From NCBI RefSeq assembly GCF_035582795.1, contig NC_134373.1:42267173-42331172 (forward strand): a DNA stretch of 64,000 nt, in the 5' to 3' direction. How positions within the stretch are numbered: the stretch's first letter is position 1; each line of letters opens with the position of its first letter. Under the pieces are notes generated by a model. It saw only the letters and a program-made list of their open reading frames with translations. It was not told the DNA's origin and ran no database searches. Shown one piece after another: positions 1 to 13,359 of this stretch. The translations under genes and the position numbers were made by a program. This DNA is from Mycteria americana. Taxonomy: Eukaryota; Chordata; Aves; Ciconiiformes; Ciconiidae.

Positions 1-3000
1 AAAATCAGCTGTCAGCTCACCCGAAGCTTTTGAATTCACACGTTGCAATTTCCTTTTTGACCATAATAATGAGCATAATGTTAATAACATAGGCTAAGCT
101 TTGTCATCTCATCCCCTAAGCTTCCCCACGAACCAAAGGGGTTTGACCCCCAGCGTCCCCAGAGCATTTTGCGTGGTCCAGCTGACTCCCGCGGGGAGCA
201 GGACAGCGTGTCCCTGCAGGCAACGGGCACCCTGCAATGGGTCCCTGGAAACAAGGCACATCCTAGAGCAGCCTCCGGGTTGCTCTAAGTTATCCCTGAC
301 CTGGAGAAGGCCCCGAAAGCTCTGGGCTGTCGCAGCAAGGGGAGTCAAAGCTCCCTGCTGCCTGAACCCAGCAGAGAGGGACTGAGATTTGGTGGGAGAG
401 GTGGCACGAGTGATGCACCGCGGCCAACCCGCTTGACACACAAAGGTTTGAAACACACCAGCTGCAAGGAACATCGACCCCCCCCAAAAAAAAAAAAAAA
501 TTTAATAACGATGTACAGATATCATTTCTGCAGTGATTGACGCTCGTCAGAAGGGTGGCGTTAATTGAGGGTGGCACATAAATACCCACAGCAATGGTAA
601 CATCCATGGGTGATGAAGAAGAGCACCTTGCAAGCGTGGTTTTTAGCCGGGGCCAAGCTCCCCCACAGCATCACCCCACCTGCTGTTGCTCTGCAACTCC
701 AGCCAGTCATAAATCATGGAAGCAATCAATGAACCTCAAGCTCCTACCTCAACCTGCGGCCATGGTGGATTATAGATACCCACACGTGCTCTTTGCTGCA
801 CAGGGCATTCCTATCTTTATACTTCGTGCTTAACGCTGGCAGAACTGATTCGCCGTGTATGACTCCAGGGGCATGGGGGAGCAGGGGGCTCTGCCTCGCA
901 CCATTCCCCAGCCCAGCCCGCATGCAGGCTTGGGCGTTTCTCCTCGGTAGGAGGGAATTTGCTGTCGGCATTTGGGGTTCATGTAGCTCAGGGAATGAAA
1001 AGAGACTCTGGGTTTCTTGCGGCTCTCCTGGCTGAGCACAAAGCAAGCGCAGTGATAGCGGGCTTGCCAATGCTTAAACCCAGGCAGCTCCGGCTTTTTA
1101 TTGGAGTCCTCCCAAGAAATTCATAGCTTCGTTTTTATTACTTATAGGTTTCGCAGCGCCCAGAGTCTGAAAACGAATTTAGCCAGGCAGTGCCCCAGGA
1201 GCGTGAGCCGCACGAGGGAGGAGATTGATAAAGCCATCGACAAGATGCGGTGGCTCGTTTGCAGGAGCAACAATTCACCTGCCTCGACATGGCTTTTTTT
1301 CAGCTTCATCCCTGAGTTTTAACTCCCGCTGACATTGAACCAACCCAATCTGGATGCTGCCAGCGGGGACATCACCCCTGTCCCCATGCCCGGCGTCCGT
1401 GACCCAGCCCGCGGCAGTCTCGGGACAGCGTGCTGGGCAAAGGGACCCCCCCCGCTTTTCTCATTTCCTCCCATCTCTGGCCCTTTTACAATACAGCAAT
1501 TCTTTCAGCGGTATTGATAAAATGACATCTTACGGTTTAAAAAATGGAGTAATTAGAAACTGATAGAGCTAATATGTCCACGGGAGTATGTTTCCTTAAA
1601 TTTCCTGTAAAACTACCATTCCTCTCTCTGCAGCCGATACCCAGGGACCTGTGTCTGCGCCGCTCACTCCCTAACGAGCTCGTCATCCAGAGCAGCGCTT
1701 AGAATCAATTACCACCGCGTATGCAGGAGATGCTCTGAAACTCTACCCTTTTCTCCATTACATGTCCTTCAAGCTAATTATTTCTTATCGTAGATCATGG
1801 GTCAGGGAAAACAACATTGTTTTATTGGGAAGAAAGTGTTTCCCCTTGCAGACAGTAGAAATGCGATTTAGAACATCGGTAAGCTTGCAGCACGCTCTGC
1901 CTATGCAAGATTGCAGTGTCGACCAATTACGGGGTTTGTAATTGCTTCGGGTTTCACGCCTCAGTGAAATGATCTGCAAAACACCGTGCGCTGATGAGCC
2001 TGGGTGGGTGCTTTACCTGCGGCCCCCAGCCCCTGCTTGAACTCAGCAGCCACAAATTTGGCTGCTCCACATCTTGCTGCTCCCCGGCGTCTTCCAAACC
2101 CAGAGCCAGGGGCCCCTCCGACGTGCAGCGGTGCAAAGGGGGGGTCCTGAACCCCTGCACCCGCATTATTTCCCTAAAGGCTGAGCACGGCCGGGGCTCC
2201 CAGCCGCAATAAATAACATCGATGCGTTTCTCAGGACTCTTCATGCTTACATCGATGCAAGTAGTAATCATAGTTTTAAGCTTCCACTAAGCAAACCTTC
2301 CGTATAATTTGCTAAATTTATACCAAACACAATAGCGTGTGTATAAAGGGGGATCTAAGTATGGAAGTCCCTGTTTTAATATAATTGGCCTTTTAGATTA
2401 AAAGGCTCTTGTAATAACCTTTTTCAAAGAAGCAGAAAAAGTCATAATTACAGAGCAGTCGCACATGACAGATAATGTTCCAAATTTAGAAAATTAACTC
2501 TTCCCTGTGTTTCCAGTGGAGCTCTCCTTGCCTGGCTGCAGAGCCAGGATCAGGCACTGATATTGCAAAAAAAACCCCAAAAAATGCTGTATGAAGAACA
2601 AAACAGACCAGGGGCTCCTTTCCACTGGTCCTGTGCATCTCCTACGCCCAAATCCAACTTCAGAGGGGCATCGGAGCAGGACTGGAGGCTGGGCAGCAGC
2701 CCTGTCCGTGATGGCATCCCAGCAAACCCAGCTGCTCCCAAAGTGGGCTTACTGGTCTTTGGCATCATTTGGTAGACCTCCTATTGCTAATTCAAATTCA
2801 CCCAAGGAAATGAGTGAGAAAACATGGCACAACTTTAAAGACAGTCTTTTCACGAATACTTTTTAAATCATTAAGGAGGTACTCATCTTCTAGGTATAAA
2901 GGGAAGATTTTCATAGCTCCAGGGTGGGGATGTATCGCCTATCAAAGCCAAGCTCATAATTAGCTGTAGCACAAACAAAATCAAGAGCCTGAACGCTCCC

Positions 3001-6000
3001 ATGCCAGCGAAGTCGATTTACCTTGAAAATACGTTAAGTGACCCCTTGGTGGTGGTTCCCCCTCGAATACTGAGGTGCTGCAGTCACCCTGAAACTCATG
3101 CCATCCTAAGCTTAAGGGACTAATTTCAGGGGACGGCAAAGGACAAAACCCCTCACTAGCCTACAGCTCATTTTTAGTAACTTAGGTTTCCCCCCCGCTT
3201 TGCCTTGGAAATCAATACCTTTTTTTTTCTGTTGGATTAAGTAGAATATCAACCCGGCCTGGCAGTGTAAGCATTTATTTTTAATATCCTGCCTATTGCA
3301 ATACGTATATTATACGTGGCAGTAATCACTGTGCTCTAAAGGTGAAACCAGCTCAGCTGAAACCAGCTCTGGGCTTCACTGGCAGAGCCGGGACAGGGCA
3401 GACCCGGGCTGCCGCTTCCCGTGCCTCGTGCGCTGCCCCACGCCGCGTCCCACGGCAGCTGACCACGGTGGGAAGACGTATAGCACGCGGCAAGGAACAT
3501 AACGGGCCGCCGCGAAGGAAATGCTGCAGGGAGAGGTATTCCTCGCTGCTCTCCCGCTGTGGCTTTTATCGTAAAACTTATATCACGAGATTTCATCGCA
3601 ATGACTTAAGGCGCTGAGCGGAGACAGAAACACGTGCTCGCGCTTTAAGAGAGATCAGGATGAAAAGCTGGTGAGGCAGCGAGATTCGGGGTTTAATTAT
3701 CCTCGTGCGATGGCGGGTGTCACACCAGACAGGTAGCCAGCACAGGGCAGGTGCCGGCCCCGCAGCCAGCCGTGAATTTGCACCCTGGGAGCCCTGGGCC
3801 GCACCGGCAGAGCAGCACCCGTCTCCCGCCAGCACGTCCTCGGCTCAGGTTGTTTGCAAGGACCTCCATGCCGGCTTCTGCTGTCACCGCTGTTTCCTCA
3901 CCCAGATAAATACCCCAAAGGCGCATCCTTTGCCCTCGGTCTTTTGTCTTTTGTCCGTCACTGAAACGCCCGGGATGACTTTCCTGACTTACTGGTCACC
4001 GATGCTGTGCCAGATGCTGTCACTCCACTGTGGTCTTAGAGCTGTTTTTTCACCGTGGCCTCAAACCGTTTCTGGCCAGTTAGGGAGAGGATTTTAACAC
4101 GAGTTGACTGGCTCACATCAGTGAATCCCATCCCTCAAACATTTAACACCGAGCTTGTTCACATCAGATGGGCACCGCTCACACTTCTGCTCACCGTCAT
4201 GCAGAAATGAATCAGAAGGTTAATATTTAAAATTTATCCATCACAATATCATTTTTTTTCTGCTTAGCCGTATGATGAAGGCATTTGAGATAACCATTTC
4301 CTCTACACCCCCTTTAATTTTTTTGTATCAATTTCAGCATTAGAAAAATGGAACTAGTAAATCAGTCAATTAATCATTTCAGTCTAGGAAAGGTCCAGTA
4401 AATCACCCAAGTTTTATATCTCTATTTTTCTGAACTTATCCCCAAGAGCCTGGAGATTGAGTCCATGTGCTATTAATTTGAAAACAGGCAGTTCGCATAC
4501 TTGTGTAATGACCTCAGCAGCAATCTCAGCCATGCAGACCCAGGTGCGCCGGGTAAGGAGCTAAAGCCACGACCGTGCCGCTCCGACACACGAGGAGATG
4601 ATGTGTCAAAACAAATGTCGAGATTTGGGATTCATTCCACCTGGCCCCAGCAGTGCCCGGGTTTGATTTATCAGCAGCTCGCTGCAGTGCGTGCTCGCAC
4701 GAGCTGCAGGAGACTAAACCAAGGGCAGAGCTTCCATGTGCTTATTTTATATTTCTAATTAAAGTGAGAAAACACCTTGTCACGCAACCATAGCATCGGT
4801 GTTACTGGTGTCTCTGGTTTTCTGTATACGGCGTGCGTGGGAGCCGGTACCCGGCCGGGTGCTGACCACCCGCCTTAGGGTGACGTTTTAGGGGATGGAG
4901 CCGGTGTGGCACAGGTGACATTAAAGCAGGACAAGCCAAAGCCGTGCCTGCCGTCAGCAGCGTAACCGTTGTCTCCAGCTGAGCCCCGCTTTGCCCTTTT
5001 CTCCCCTCCTACTTAATGATCCACGCAGAGAAAATCTAATGAGAGAGGGGATGGAGACGAGCGATTGCCAGGGAACCGGCTCCAGCCTCTTCCCCACGCT
5101 GACCTCCGAAGGCCCTGGGATAATAAAGCACTCATTTCCAGCCTCCCCTCGCCCCGGCGTGCCATCGATCGCAGCCTGCTGCAGCGCTGCCCGGACCCGG
5201 AGAGCGTGGAAGCCCGCGTCCTCGGGCCGGAGCGTCGGCTGGCAGGAGCCAGAAGATGCTCATTTGAGCCCACGTGGCCTCTTCACCTTTCCGAGCCATT
5301 GCCAGCAGCCGGGAACGGCTGCGGGAGCCGGGTGCCAGGTCACCGTGTAAAATGCACATGGCTTCGGCTTCACCTGAAATCCCCAAATAGCATTTGAAGG
5401 ACTAAAAACAATCCGTGGTTCGGGCTTTGCCCTTGTCCTAGCCCCCTTGTTTGTGCATCCCATTTCTCCAACGCAGCTAACTGTGCTTCTGTATTTGGGC
5501 TTCTATATTTAAAAACCCTCTCCTGTATTAAAGCATCCTTTTCACCCTATTTTGTCCTCGGATAAAAAATACGGTGCATCATTAAGGAATGGCTTTGGCT
5601 CTCATGTTCTAAAGGTAACCTCTGCTCCTCTCCTCCGGAGGGTGGTGGGGCTTGGGCGAGTCCTGGGGGATGCTCGCTGGCCGGTCTGCGGCACAGCGGT
5701 GCGAACGTCCAGCTGCCATCGGATCGGCCACGGCCTCAGGAGATGTCAGGCAGACTCCTGCCTGAAAATCGCATCTGGCAGCGGAGCTAAAATTGGAGAC
5801 GCCGGCAGCACCTTGCAGCTGAGACACCGGTGCCGTCTGCGGCACGGCTGGGTGGTCAGGGATGCCTCTACCAAAATCACCGCCGCTGCTGCACCGCGCT
5901 GCCCAGCGAGGAGTAAACCTCCTGGTGGCACAAAGGACCTCAAGGCAAAATTTAGGGAGCCTGAAGACTGCGTTAGTCGTAGGCAGACAGATGCCAGGAC

Positions 6001-6098
6001 CTCGAATGAGGTAGTCCCCAGAAAGGAGACTTGTCCAAACGTCTGGAGGGTCTCCGTCCCCGTCAGCCTCCGTCCCCAGCTCCCCGCCACCAGCTGCT
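1..6098. other. Intergenic stretch, no gene seen
   Basis: I see no exon with convincing splice sites plus protein-like sequence on either strand. The sequence alternates AT-rich blocks with GC-rich, bird-like unique sequence. Open frames here (for example 3705-4097 plus, 5552-6121 plus, 5609-6340 minus) are rich in Pro, Arg, Ser and Ala, overlap on both strands and show no domain. A short A-tract lies near 487-500. Ancient non-coding regulatory elements could be present but cannot be recognised without alignment. Confidence 0.5.
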
Positions 6099-6166
6099 CT
6101 GGTTGGACTCGAAGATCTTAAAGGTCTCTCCCAACCTATACGATTCTGTGATTCTGTGTGATTCTG
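6099..6166 (+). mobile_element. CR1 LINE, 3'-terminal fragment
   Basis: The segment has the diagnostic end of avian CR1 elements: GGTTGGACTCGAAGATCTTA, then a TCCCAACCTA-like block, ending in imperfect GATTCTGT repeats. Only about 70 bp of the 3' end is present, typical of CR1, which is copied from the 3' end and usually 5'-truncated. No target duplication is expected. It is a dead copy with no coding capacity. Confidence 0.88.
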
Positions 6167-9100
6167 ACAACAGGGAGCGTGGTCTCCAGCCCAGAGGGAT
6201 GAGGCTGAATCCTGGGTTCCTGCCGGACTGAGGCAGGGAAAACCTGCAGCGCTGGTGTGTCCTGGCAGGGCAAAGCACCAGCGCCGCGGGCGGACGCACG
6301 CCCAGCGCCCTTTGCAGGGCTTTTGGGAGCCTCCTTTCAAAGCCCCCCCAGCCCACAGGCTCAGGGACCAGCCGGCACAACAGGCGTGGATCTCGGAAGA
6401 CCATCAATTTTTATTCTCTGCTATAGATTTTCATTGTTTGCTCAGCGCGATTTTCGTGCAAAACAAGGGGGATATACAGAACTGAGGATAAAAGAGAGAT
6501 AAATTGTCTGGGTTTATTTAAAAAATACTATTTTTCATATTATTCCACAAGGGATTTTCAAAGATGCATCTTGGGAGATTTTCTGAAGAGGAAAGAACAA
6601 ATTATTTATCACGTATATGCACGGTGCACATTGCCGTGCCAGCTGGGTCGGGCTCGGGTCAGCAGATAAAGGCTCCCGTCTGTTGACCCGCAAACAAGCC
6701 GGCACCACCACAAGGCATAAACCCAATTTGCTCTTGCAGAGCTACAAAACAAGGACTCTCAGCCCTTTCCTCCCCCTGAGCCCAGCGCCTTCGGTATGGG
6801 ATGAATGATAAATTGAGGCTGGAACTCAGGAGGAATGCTCTGGCAAATAGTCCACACGTTCAGCAGAGAGACCCTCGCTGCTGAATAGCACCAAAGCAAA
6901 CCAACAAAAAAAAAATAAGGCGCCTGCAGCTGCATGCGGCAGCTTCATTTCGGCAGCGGAAAGTAGGTTACCCGGGGATTACGCCCAATTATGCGGCAGG
7001 GATGGGAATGATTGGGTTTGAAAAGGAAGCCTTAAAAACGAAGCAACAGTCACAGCTCTGCAGAGCAGGTAATGGAAACCAATGTGCTGGGAAGCGGTGT
7101 TGAGCGGGCCCATGGGCACGCCTCGGGGCTGGAGACCGTGGGGCAGGCGGAGGGCACCGGCAGGCAGGGCTGCCCGCAGCAAGGCGGCTGGTCAGCCCGG
7201 CTGTAATCCATTTCTGGCATAAAAACGCCTTTTGCTAGCTGAATTTTAAGCTGCACGCAGGGGTGGTGAGGGAAACGGTTTGCTTTGCAGCACCAGGTGG
7301 GCGAGCACTGCTCCCAAAGCCTGGCAGTGCGCAGGAGCAATGGAGTCAAGCAGCCCCTGGGAAACCGCATGCTGAGCAAAACATTGAGAAATAAATTCTT
7401 CCCACCCCAGCCCAAGGCTGAAGCAGTGCTTCACGGCCAAGGCAGCAAGCAGCAAAGCCAGGCGTTGGGTGTTTTCCCGATTCCCCGTGCAACGGTGCCC
7501 TGCGCGCCGGATGAAGGCTTCTCCCCCGAGGGCACGGGCTGACACCAGGACCCCAGACCTGGGTGCTGTGCACCCCTTTCTCTGGCTGAGACGCTGGGAA
7601 GGCCCCCAGCACCCTGGGGCAGTCCCATGGGTGCCCCAGCCCTCGCGGAGGAGTCCCCGCTGCATCTCCCCCGGGGACACCAAGGCCCCAGCTGCGGGAG
7701 GAGGAACGGCAAGCAAAAACCTGCACGGAAAGAGCCCGGCAATTATAGCACGTGGCGAAGACCTGCGCGGTGCCGTGCTTTCCCCTTCGCCTGCTCCATG
7801 TCATCTTTGACAACACGCTCTTGATCATCCGCTCACGCCGAGTTTCCCAGACACAGCTCAGGAACGTGAAACGGCACGTAGAATCCAGTCTGCGTTTTGA
7901 ACTCTCTTGCAAAGCTCCAGGGACGTAATAGAGGAAAAGGTGTATCCAAAGCTGTAAGAAGGGAGCAGGCTCTTGTGCTGGGGAGCTCACAGTTATTACG
8001 AGTATGAGCCGGGGTTGACAAAGCCAAGATGACAGTAATTCTGCTCTGCCTATACACTTCTCTCCGTGGCAGAGGTAATTGCCATTAAAAAACCTGACAT
8101 TTACCTGCCAGGCTTTTGCAGCAGGAGGGGTTGGAGGGCGATTTGTTAGGAGAGAGGCTGAGCATCGTGGCCAGGGCTGGCACCGCACGCAGGATCCGGC
8201 CACGGTCAGGGTGGGCACCTGCCACCTCCAGAGCGGCTGGTTGAGTATCGCTGTAATACGCGACCGAGGCAGGATTTGGAGGCTTATGTGGACAGAGCTT
8301 TAATGTGCTGTGCTGCAGCAGTGACAGCCCAGCGCTGGCCACGGGGAGCCGAGGGCTTCAGCCAGAAGCGCCATTCACGGGTGGAAACCTGGGCTGCCTC
8401 CAGGCTGCAAAGCCGGCAGCTCCACCATGAGCTCCTGATGCTGGCTTGCAAAACATGTCATGGTGTTAAAAAACCCCCACGTTTCACCCGTGCAGAGAGC
8501 TGAAGCGCCCTTGTTGCTGGGTGTTAGCAGGGCAGGGGGGCTAAGGGCTGCCTGCAGCTCTGGGGGACCCTCGGCGGGCTGGGCCGGCAGTGCAGAGCTG
8601 AAGCTGTGCGTGGGGACAGCTCGGCTACCCCAGTTACACCCTGACCTAGGCCTGGGTGATGCACAGGGTCCAGGACGGCATCCCAAAGCCAGGCTGGTTT
8701 TATCTGGAGAGCCTGCGGAGTCCCAGCCAGGCTCCGGGAGATGGCGTTTATGCACCGGCACTGCAGGAGCTGCTCCACCTCTGAAAAGTTAAATACGCTC
8801 AGAGCAGCTCAAACACAGAGCAGATCAGTTTGGAGATGTAAATTATTATTTACTTAGCAGCCATCAATGGGAAGCACAAAGGGGCCAGGCCAGTGCATGT
8901 AGGAATCCTCCTCTCGAAGCATTTACCCGCTCAACACGAAGCCTGTGCTCCGCGGGGATTATTGCCACCATTACCACGCTTATGTTATTAATGTTATTTT
9001 TCTCTTAAAACCCGAAGGAAGGGCCAGGTCCTGATCTGCAGGGCAGTTCTGATTTCTGCAGCCAGCCGTTGCCACCGTCGCCTGCAAAGGGACCGGGGAC

Positions 9101-10798
9101 CTTCCCACGCACTTGCCTGACCCCGCTCGGGTCTCACTTGGTGGCTGCTCCATCCCTGAGAAGTTTCTTCTTCTCCAGGTTCAAAGCCAGGTCTCCGGGA
9201 CATGTCTGCTCCTGAAAGGATGAGTTTATGGGACTTGACAGAGTTGGCTTTTCTCCCTGCAAAGGAAGGAAGTTACTTTAAGCTCAAAAAAGCAGAGCCA
9301 TCTGGCAGTGCACAGCTGTGGAAATATTATACGTCTAATTATTTATAGAGGTACCTGTGCAGGGACGAGTTCAGTTCTTCAGCAGTCCATAACTACGTCA
9401 GGAAAAAAGCTCGTTTGATATAAAAACAACTCTGCAGTTCTTCACAAAAATATGCACGTTGAGGGCTTGGGGTGGGGGAGGCGGCATCGTTTCCTTTGGT
9501 ATTTGCAACCTCAAAGCAGTGACAAGTTTGTTTTCTGCTGGTGGTCTCTGTATGGGGCATGGGTTTATAATAAGACCTCTGGCATCTGAAAGCCATTAAA
9601 GTGTACAGTCACAACAGCCCCAGCCATTAGCAGAGACAAAACAAAGCTAAGCACAGCCACAGATAATTAACCAACTCTTGTTTCTCCTTAAATCAATACC
9701 AAGAACATTACAGGAACAAACAGCCCGGCGTGTCCCCGGGGATGTGGCTTCGCCAGCCGGCCACCCCCAAGAGCTGATTTCCAATGGAAATTATGCTGTC
9801 AGGTCCTGGGCTTTAAGATCAGATTTCCCTTATTGGCTTCTTGGAGCTATTTTAATCCATGGGGAAGACCTCAAACGGAGCTAGTTGTGGTTTGGAACTG
9901 CTGGCTCCGAAATCTCGGGATGGGGAGGGATGGCTGAGCACTGTGGGGTCTGGTCGGGGCTTCCCCGTGCTGAGGGCAAGCGCCGTGCACAGCAGCGAGA
10001 GAGGAAACCTCCTCCCAGTCTTTGATGGAGAGAAGGTAGGAAATTTCTGCAGAAATCCTACTGGAGCGTAAAAGCATGTTTTTCTTTGGGGAGACCATTG
10101 GTGAGGGAGAATTTTCTATTAGCGCTGAATATCGCATCCAAAAAAGTGAGCGTAAACAACAACTTCAACCCCACGTAGCTCGGCACGTAGCTGGAAGAGG
10201 TGCCGGTGTTCTTCCCGTCTGGCAGCCCAGCGGCCCCGCTCCCCACGCCTTACAGCTGCAGACCTCCTCCTGCGTCCTGCTCTGGGGGCTGACCCCCCTG
10301 CCCCCGTCCCCTCGGCCGCGGCATCCGTCCCCAGAGCTCGCTGGCACGGGGCATCGCACGAAGGTTCAAAGGAGGCTGAACGACGTCGGGGAGGGCAGAC
10401 GAAGCGATACCGCACCGCTCAGCCACCACGAAGCAGCAACGAGGGGCCGAGCCAGAGCCCCCGCACCCCCGCGGCGTGGCACTGCTCTGCCCTGGGGAAA
10501 CCCGTACCACGAGGCCAAATTTCTCCGTTACCCAGAGACGCGAAACTAGACAGGAGGAGAGACCTCAGGGAGGGGCCGTAAATTTAGTAAAAGCTTGATA
10601 AATGCTCCCGCTATCTTAATTATCCCAGGAGCAGTGATTTAGTGCCTACGAGGGAAGTGCCTCTTTCTGGGGTTTGGCAATAAGTGCTTGTGCATCCCAA
10701 ATTACCCATTATAAATTAATAAAGCAGATGGAAGTTAAAGTATAATCATCCCTGATATGTATCTTTTCTTCCTGATAACACAACAATATTAGTAGGGA

Positions 10799-10839
10799 AA
10801 TATATGTGTATATATGTATATACACACAGTATATATATG
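10799..10839. repeat. TA/TG-rich microsatellite
   Basis: Interrupted (TA)n with TG and CA steps, about 41 bp. It reads as alternating TATATG and TATACAC units and is probably length-polymorphic. Confidence 0.8.
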
Positions 10840-12011
10840 CAGGAACAAATTTTCAGAGGGTTCCCCTACCAGCACCACCTCTACTGCATTTTCTTGCAAC
10901 GCCTGAGATTTCAGCACGGGGTTAGCGTGGGTCTGAGGAGCAGGCTGAGAGTTTGGGGGTTCGGCAGCCCCGGGGAGGAGAGACGTGTTACTGCCGTACC
11001 CGTCCACGCTCCCCCTCTCCAGAGCCCAGCCGAGAGGGCGGGGACGGCGGCGCCGGCGGCACGCGCAGCGCAGGGGCTCTTCGCTGCAGCCCTGCGCAGA
11101 GCTTTCTCGGTAACCCCCCATTTCAAACCAGCATTTGCAATTTATGGGAGTGCGGAGAGGATGGATTCATCAGCTGAACCAAGGCAGGAAGAAATGTTCC
11201 TGTGTTTTACAGGAAAACGTCTCAGAAATGAAAACAGCCGCTTTTACCCCTTTTCCTTTCTCATTTTGTCTGAAGAAGTCTTACAGACTTCCAGCCAAGC
11301 ATATTTCCTAAGAATAAATGTTATCTCTTGCTTTTTAAATTAGAAATTAAAGTCTTGTTAGCCCTGGAAGACCGGGAAGGAAAGTTATATTACAATATCA
11401 CAGGAGACTGAACGCTGGGAAAAGAAGTGGGTTTAGTCAGATGGTTTAAAACTGCCGTTTTAAGTACCGACAGTCTCTTACGAACACCGGGCGAACATGA
11501 CGTCTCATAAAAACTCAGCATCACGGTTTGTTAGGCTAACGCATCACAGCCAGCAGCATGGAGGTATTAGATCCCAACCAGTCTTTTGGCGAAATGAGGA
11601 TAAACCGGAAAAGACACTTCTGTTTCCTCTCAAACACCCACGTTTATTTGATTCCGTGACACCAGGACACAGAAGAGAGCTCAGCCACAAAACAGCCCTT
11701 TCATTGTTAATTGTGACCCAGTCCTGCTCCTTGAGGTGGTTCTCTCTTGGTTTCTGCGGACCGCGACCCGCAGCCTTCGCTCTTTTAACAGGCTCAGGCC
11801 CCAGCGATGTTCTGCAGTCCCGCATTTCACGCCTGCGCTATCGCCTCCGCGCCAGCGTCGCCTTGCCGTGAAGGTATGCGCGCAGCAGATGGAGGCTGCT
11901 GCTCCGACGCCGCGTCCTACCTGTCACCGGTCCAACGGCTTAAAGGCATTCCATCACCCCATCTGCGCCTGCAGCTTGCGCCGAGCCTGTGCTTTATAAA
12001 CTAACGGGGAC

Positions 12012-12031
12012 TTTTTTTTTTTTTTTTTTTT
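12012..12031. repeat. Poly(T) tract
   Basis: Twenty consecutive T, followed by TAATAAATGA. On the minus strand this would be a poly(A) tract. I see no processed gene copy next to it on either side, so I treat it as a simple repeat. Confidence 0.8.
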
Positions 12032-13282
12032 AATAAATGACTGAAAAGTTGCTTTGTAAATTCGAGGCCGGAGCTGACTCATAATCTCTGCTGACAAATT
12101 TCTGTCAATATTTGCTGACATATCCAGAGATCTGTAATGTTTAAAGTATCGGTTTTTATGAGAAAGCTGCTTTCAGGAAGCGTCTGGAAAAGTGTAACGC
12201 GCTTTCTCACACGCTCTCATTCATTTCTGCCTTATCCCGATAATATAAATGTGGAACGTATATGCTAGTAAAAGGGAGAAGTAAGAGGCGCTTGAGTTTC
12301 AGCTATGAAAAATCTTTCTACGCCTGTAAACGCAGAAGTAGGGCAATTTGTAAGGGGGCGATTCCGGCGAACCTTTTCTGCTGCAAAACGCATCTTTTCT
12401 TAATGCTGTAAAACGGGAACCCTTTTTTTTTTTGCAGGTCTCCTTGGCACCACACCTTTCCGCTTGGTAACCCACATTTCCCCTGGCAAGCCCATAAAAA
12501 CCATCGCTTGCAGTGAGGTTTCCACCTGCCCTCCGCGGTTCGCGAGCAGAAGTGAGGTACGGGATGCAACCGTGCAAGATTTCCCTGGATTTATTGCTGG
12601 CAAATACACCAGAATTTAGCATACATTAACAGCACGGGCTTTAAATCAAAGGAGCATTTCTTAATACATTATTTATAATGAATCAATTATTAATAGAGAT
12701 AGCTTTTTTTCTCCCCTAATAAATTATTATAAACTCTGCTGTAACACGCTGTACCAATATGTACTATATAAATAATGTTACGTGTTCCAGTTTATGAGGA
12801 GTTTTAAGCAGCTCGCTAAGACATTATCTATCACAGATTCTGAAGCGTTGCATTCACTTCAAGCCCAAGCAATCAAACCTCCTTACTGCAGGTACTTTAT
12901 CTGGCGACAGACAGATACTTCAATAAATCACTTGATAAATATCTGTATCATTTACACTGGAATGTGAATAAATACATTTTTTTGTATTACTGGGAAAATG
13001 AAACCCTTTTCTTTACACTTTTTCTGCTTTCTCTTCTCCAAAGCCAAATTTTCTCCTTCTCATTTCGTTCCAATTCTGGGTATATCTTATGTTTTAATTT
13101 TTCTCTCTATTTTTAGATCCAGCACAGTGGGCCTGACTTGCCTCTCGTTTGCCCTAATGCAGCCTTGTGGCTGCTCCTCGCCGAGTGACGGTGGCTTCCC
13201 TGGGGCTCTGGTTTTGGGGTCCTCCCCAAAGACCTGCAGTAACCGGGGGTCTCCTTGTGAGGAGCAGAACGATCTCCAGAGC

Positions 13283-13359
13283 AGGATAAATCTCCAACGC
13301 AGCAGGATAAATCTCCAACGCAGGAGGATAAATCTCCAACGCAGGAGGATAAATAAATA
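13283..13359. repeat. 21-bp tandem repeat, 3.6 copies
   Basis: Unit AGGATAAATCTCCAACGCAG plus one base (C or G), repeated at 13283, 13304 and 13325, with a partial fourth copy from 13346 that decays into ATAAATA. Copies differ by a single base, so the expansion is young. Because 21 is a multiple of three, short open frames run through it on both strands; these are not genes. Confidence 0.85.

Larger units (their letters stand above)
6167..13282. other. Intergenic stretch, no gene seen
   Basis: No supportable exon. The longest open frames (7346-8218 minus, 290 codons; 10076-10549 plus) lie in GC-rich sequence, overlap open frames on the other strand and have shuffled, low-information composition. 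Simple repeats inside it (10799-10839 and 12012-12031) are listed separately. Confidence 0.5.

Noticed and set aside
5609-6340. 243-codon minus frame opposed by a 189-codon plus frame
   Set aside because: Runs straight through the CR1 3' end at 6099-6166 and has no protein-like features; the two frames shadow each other.
7346-8218. 290-codon open frame on the minus strand
   Set aside because: No domain, no splice context, overlapped by open frames on both strands, and composition (Pro, Gly, Arg, Cys, Ser) typical of GC-rich non-coding DNA.
12012-12031. Poly(T) as the tail of a processed pseudogene on minus
   Set aside because: No gene-like sequence or flanking duplication next to it.
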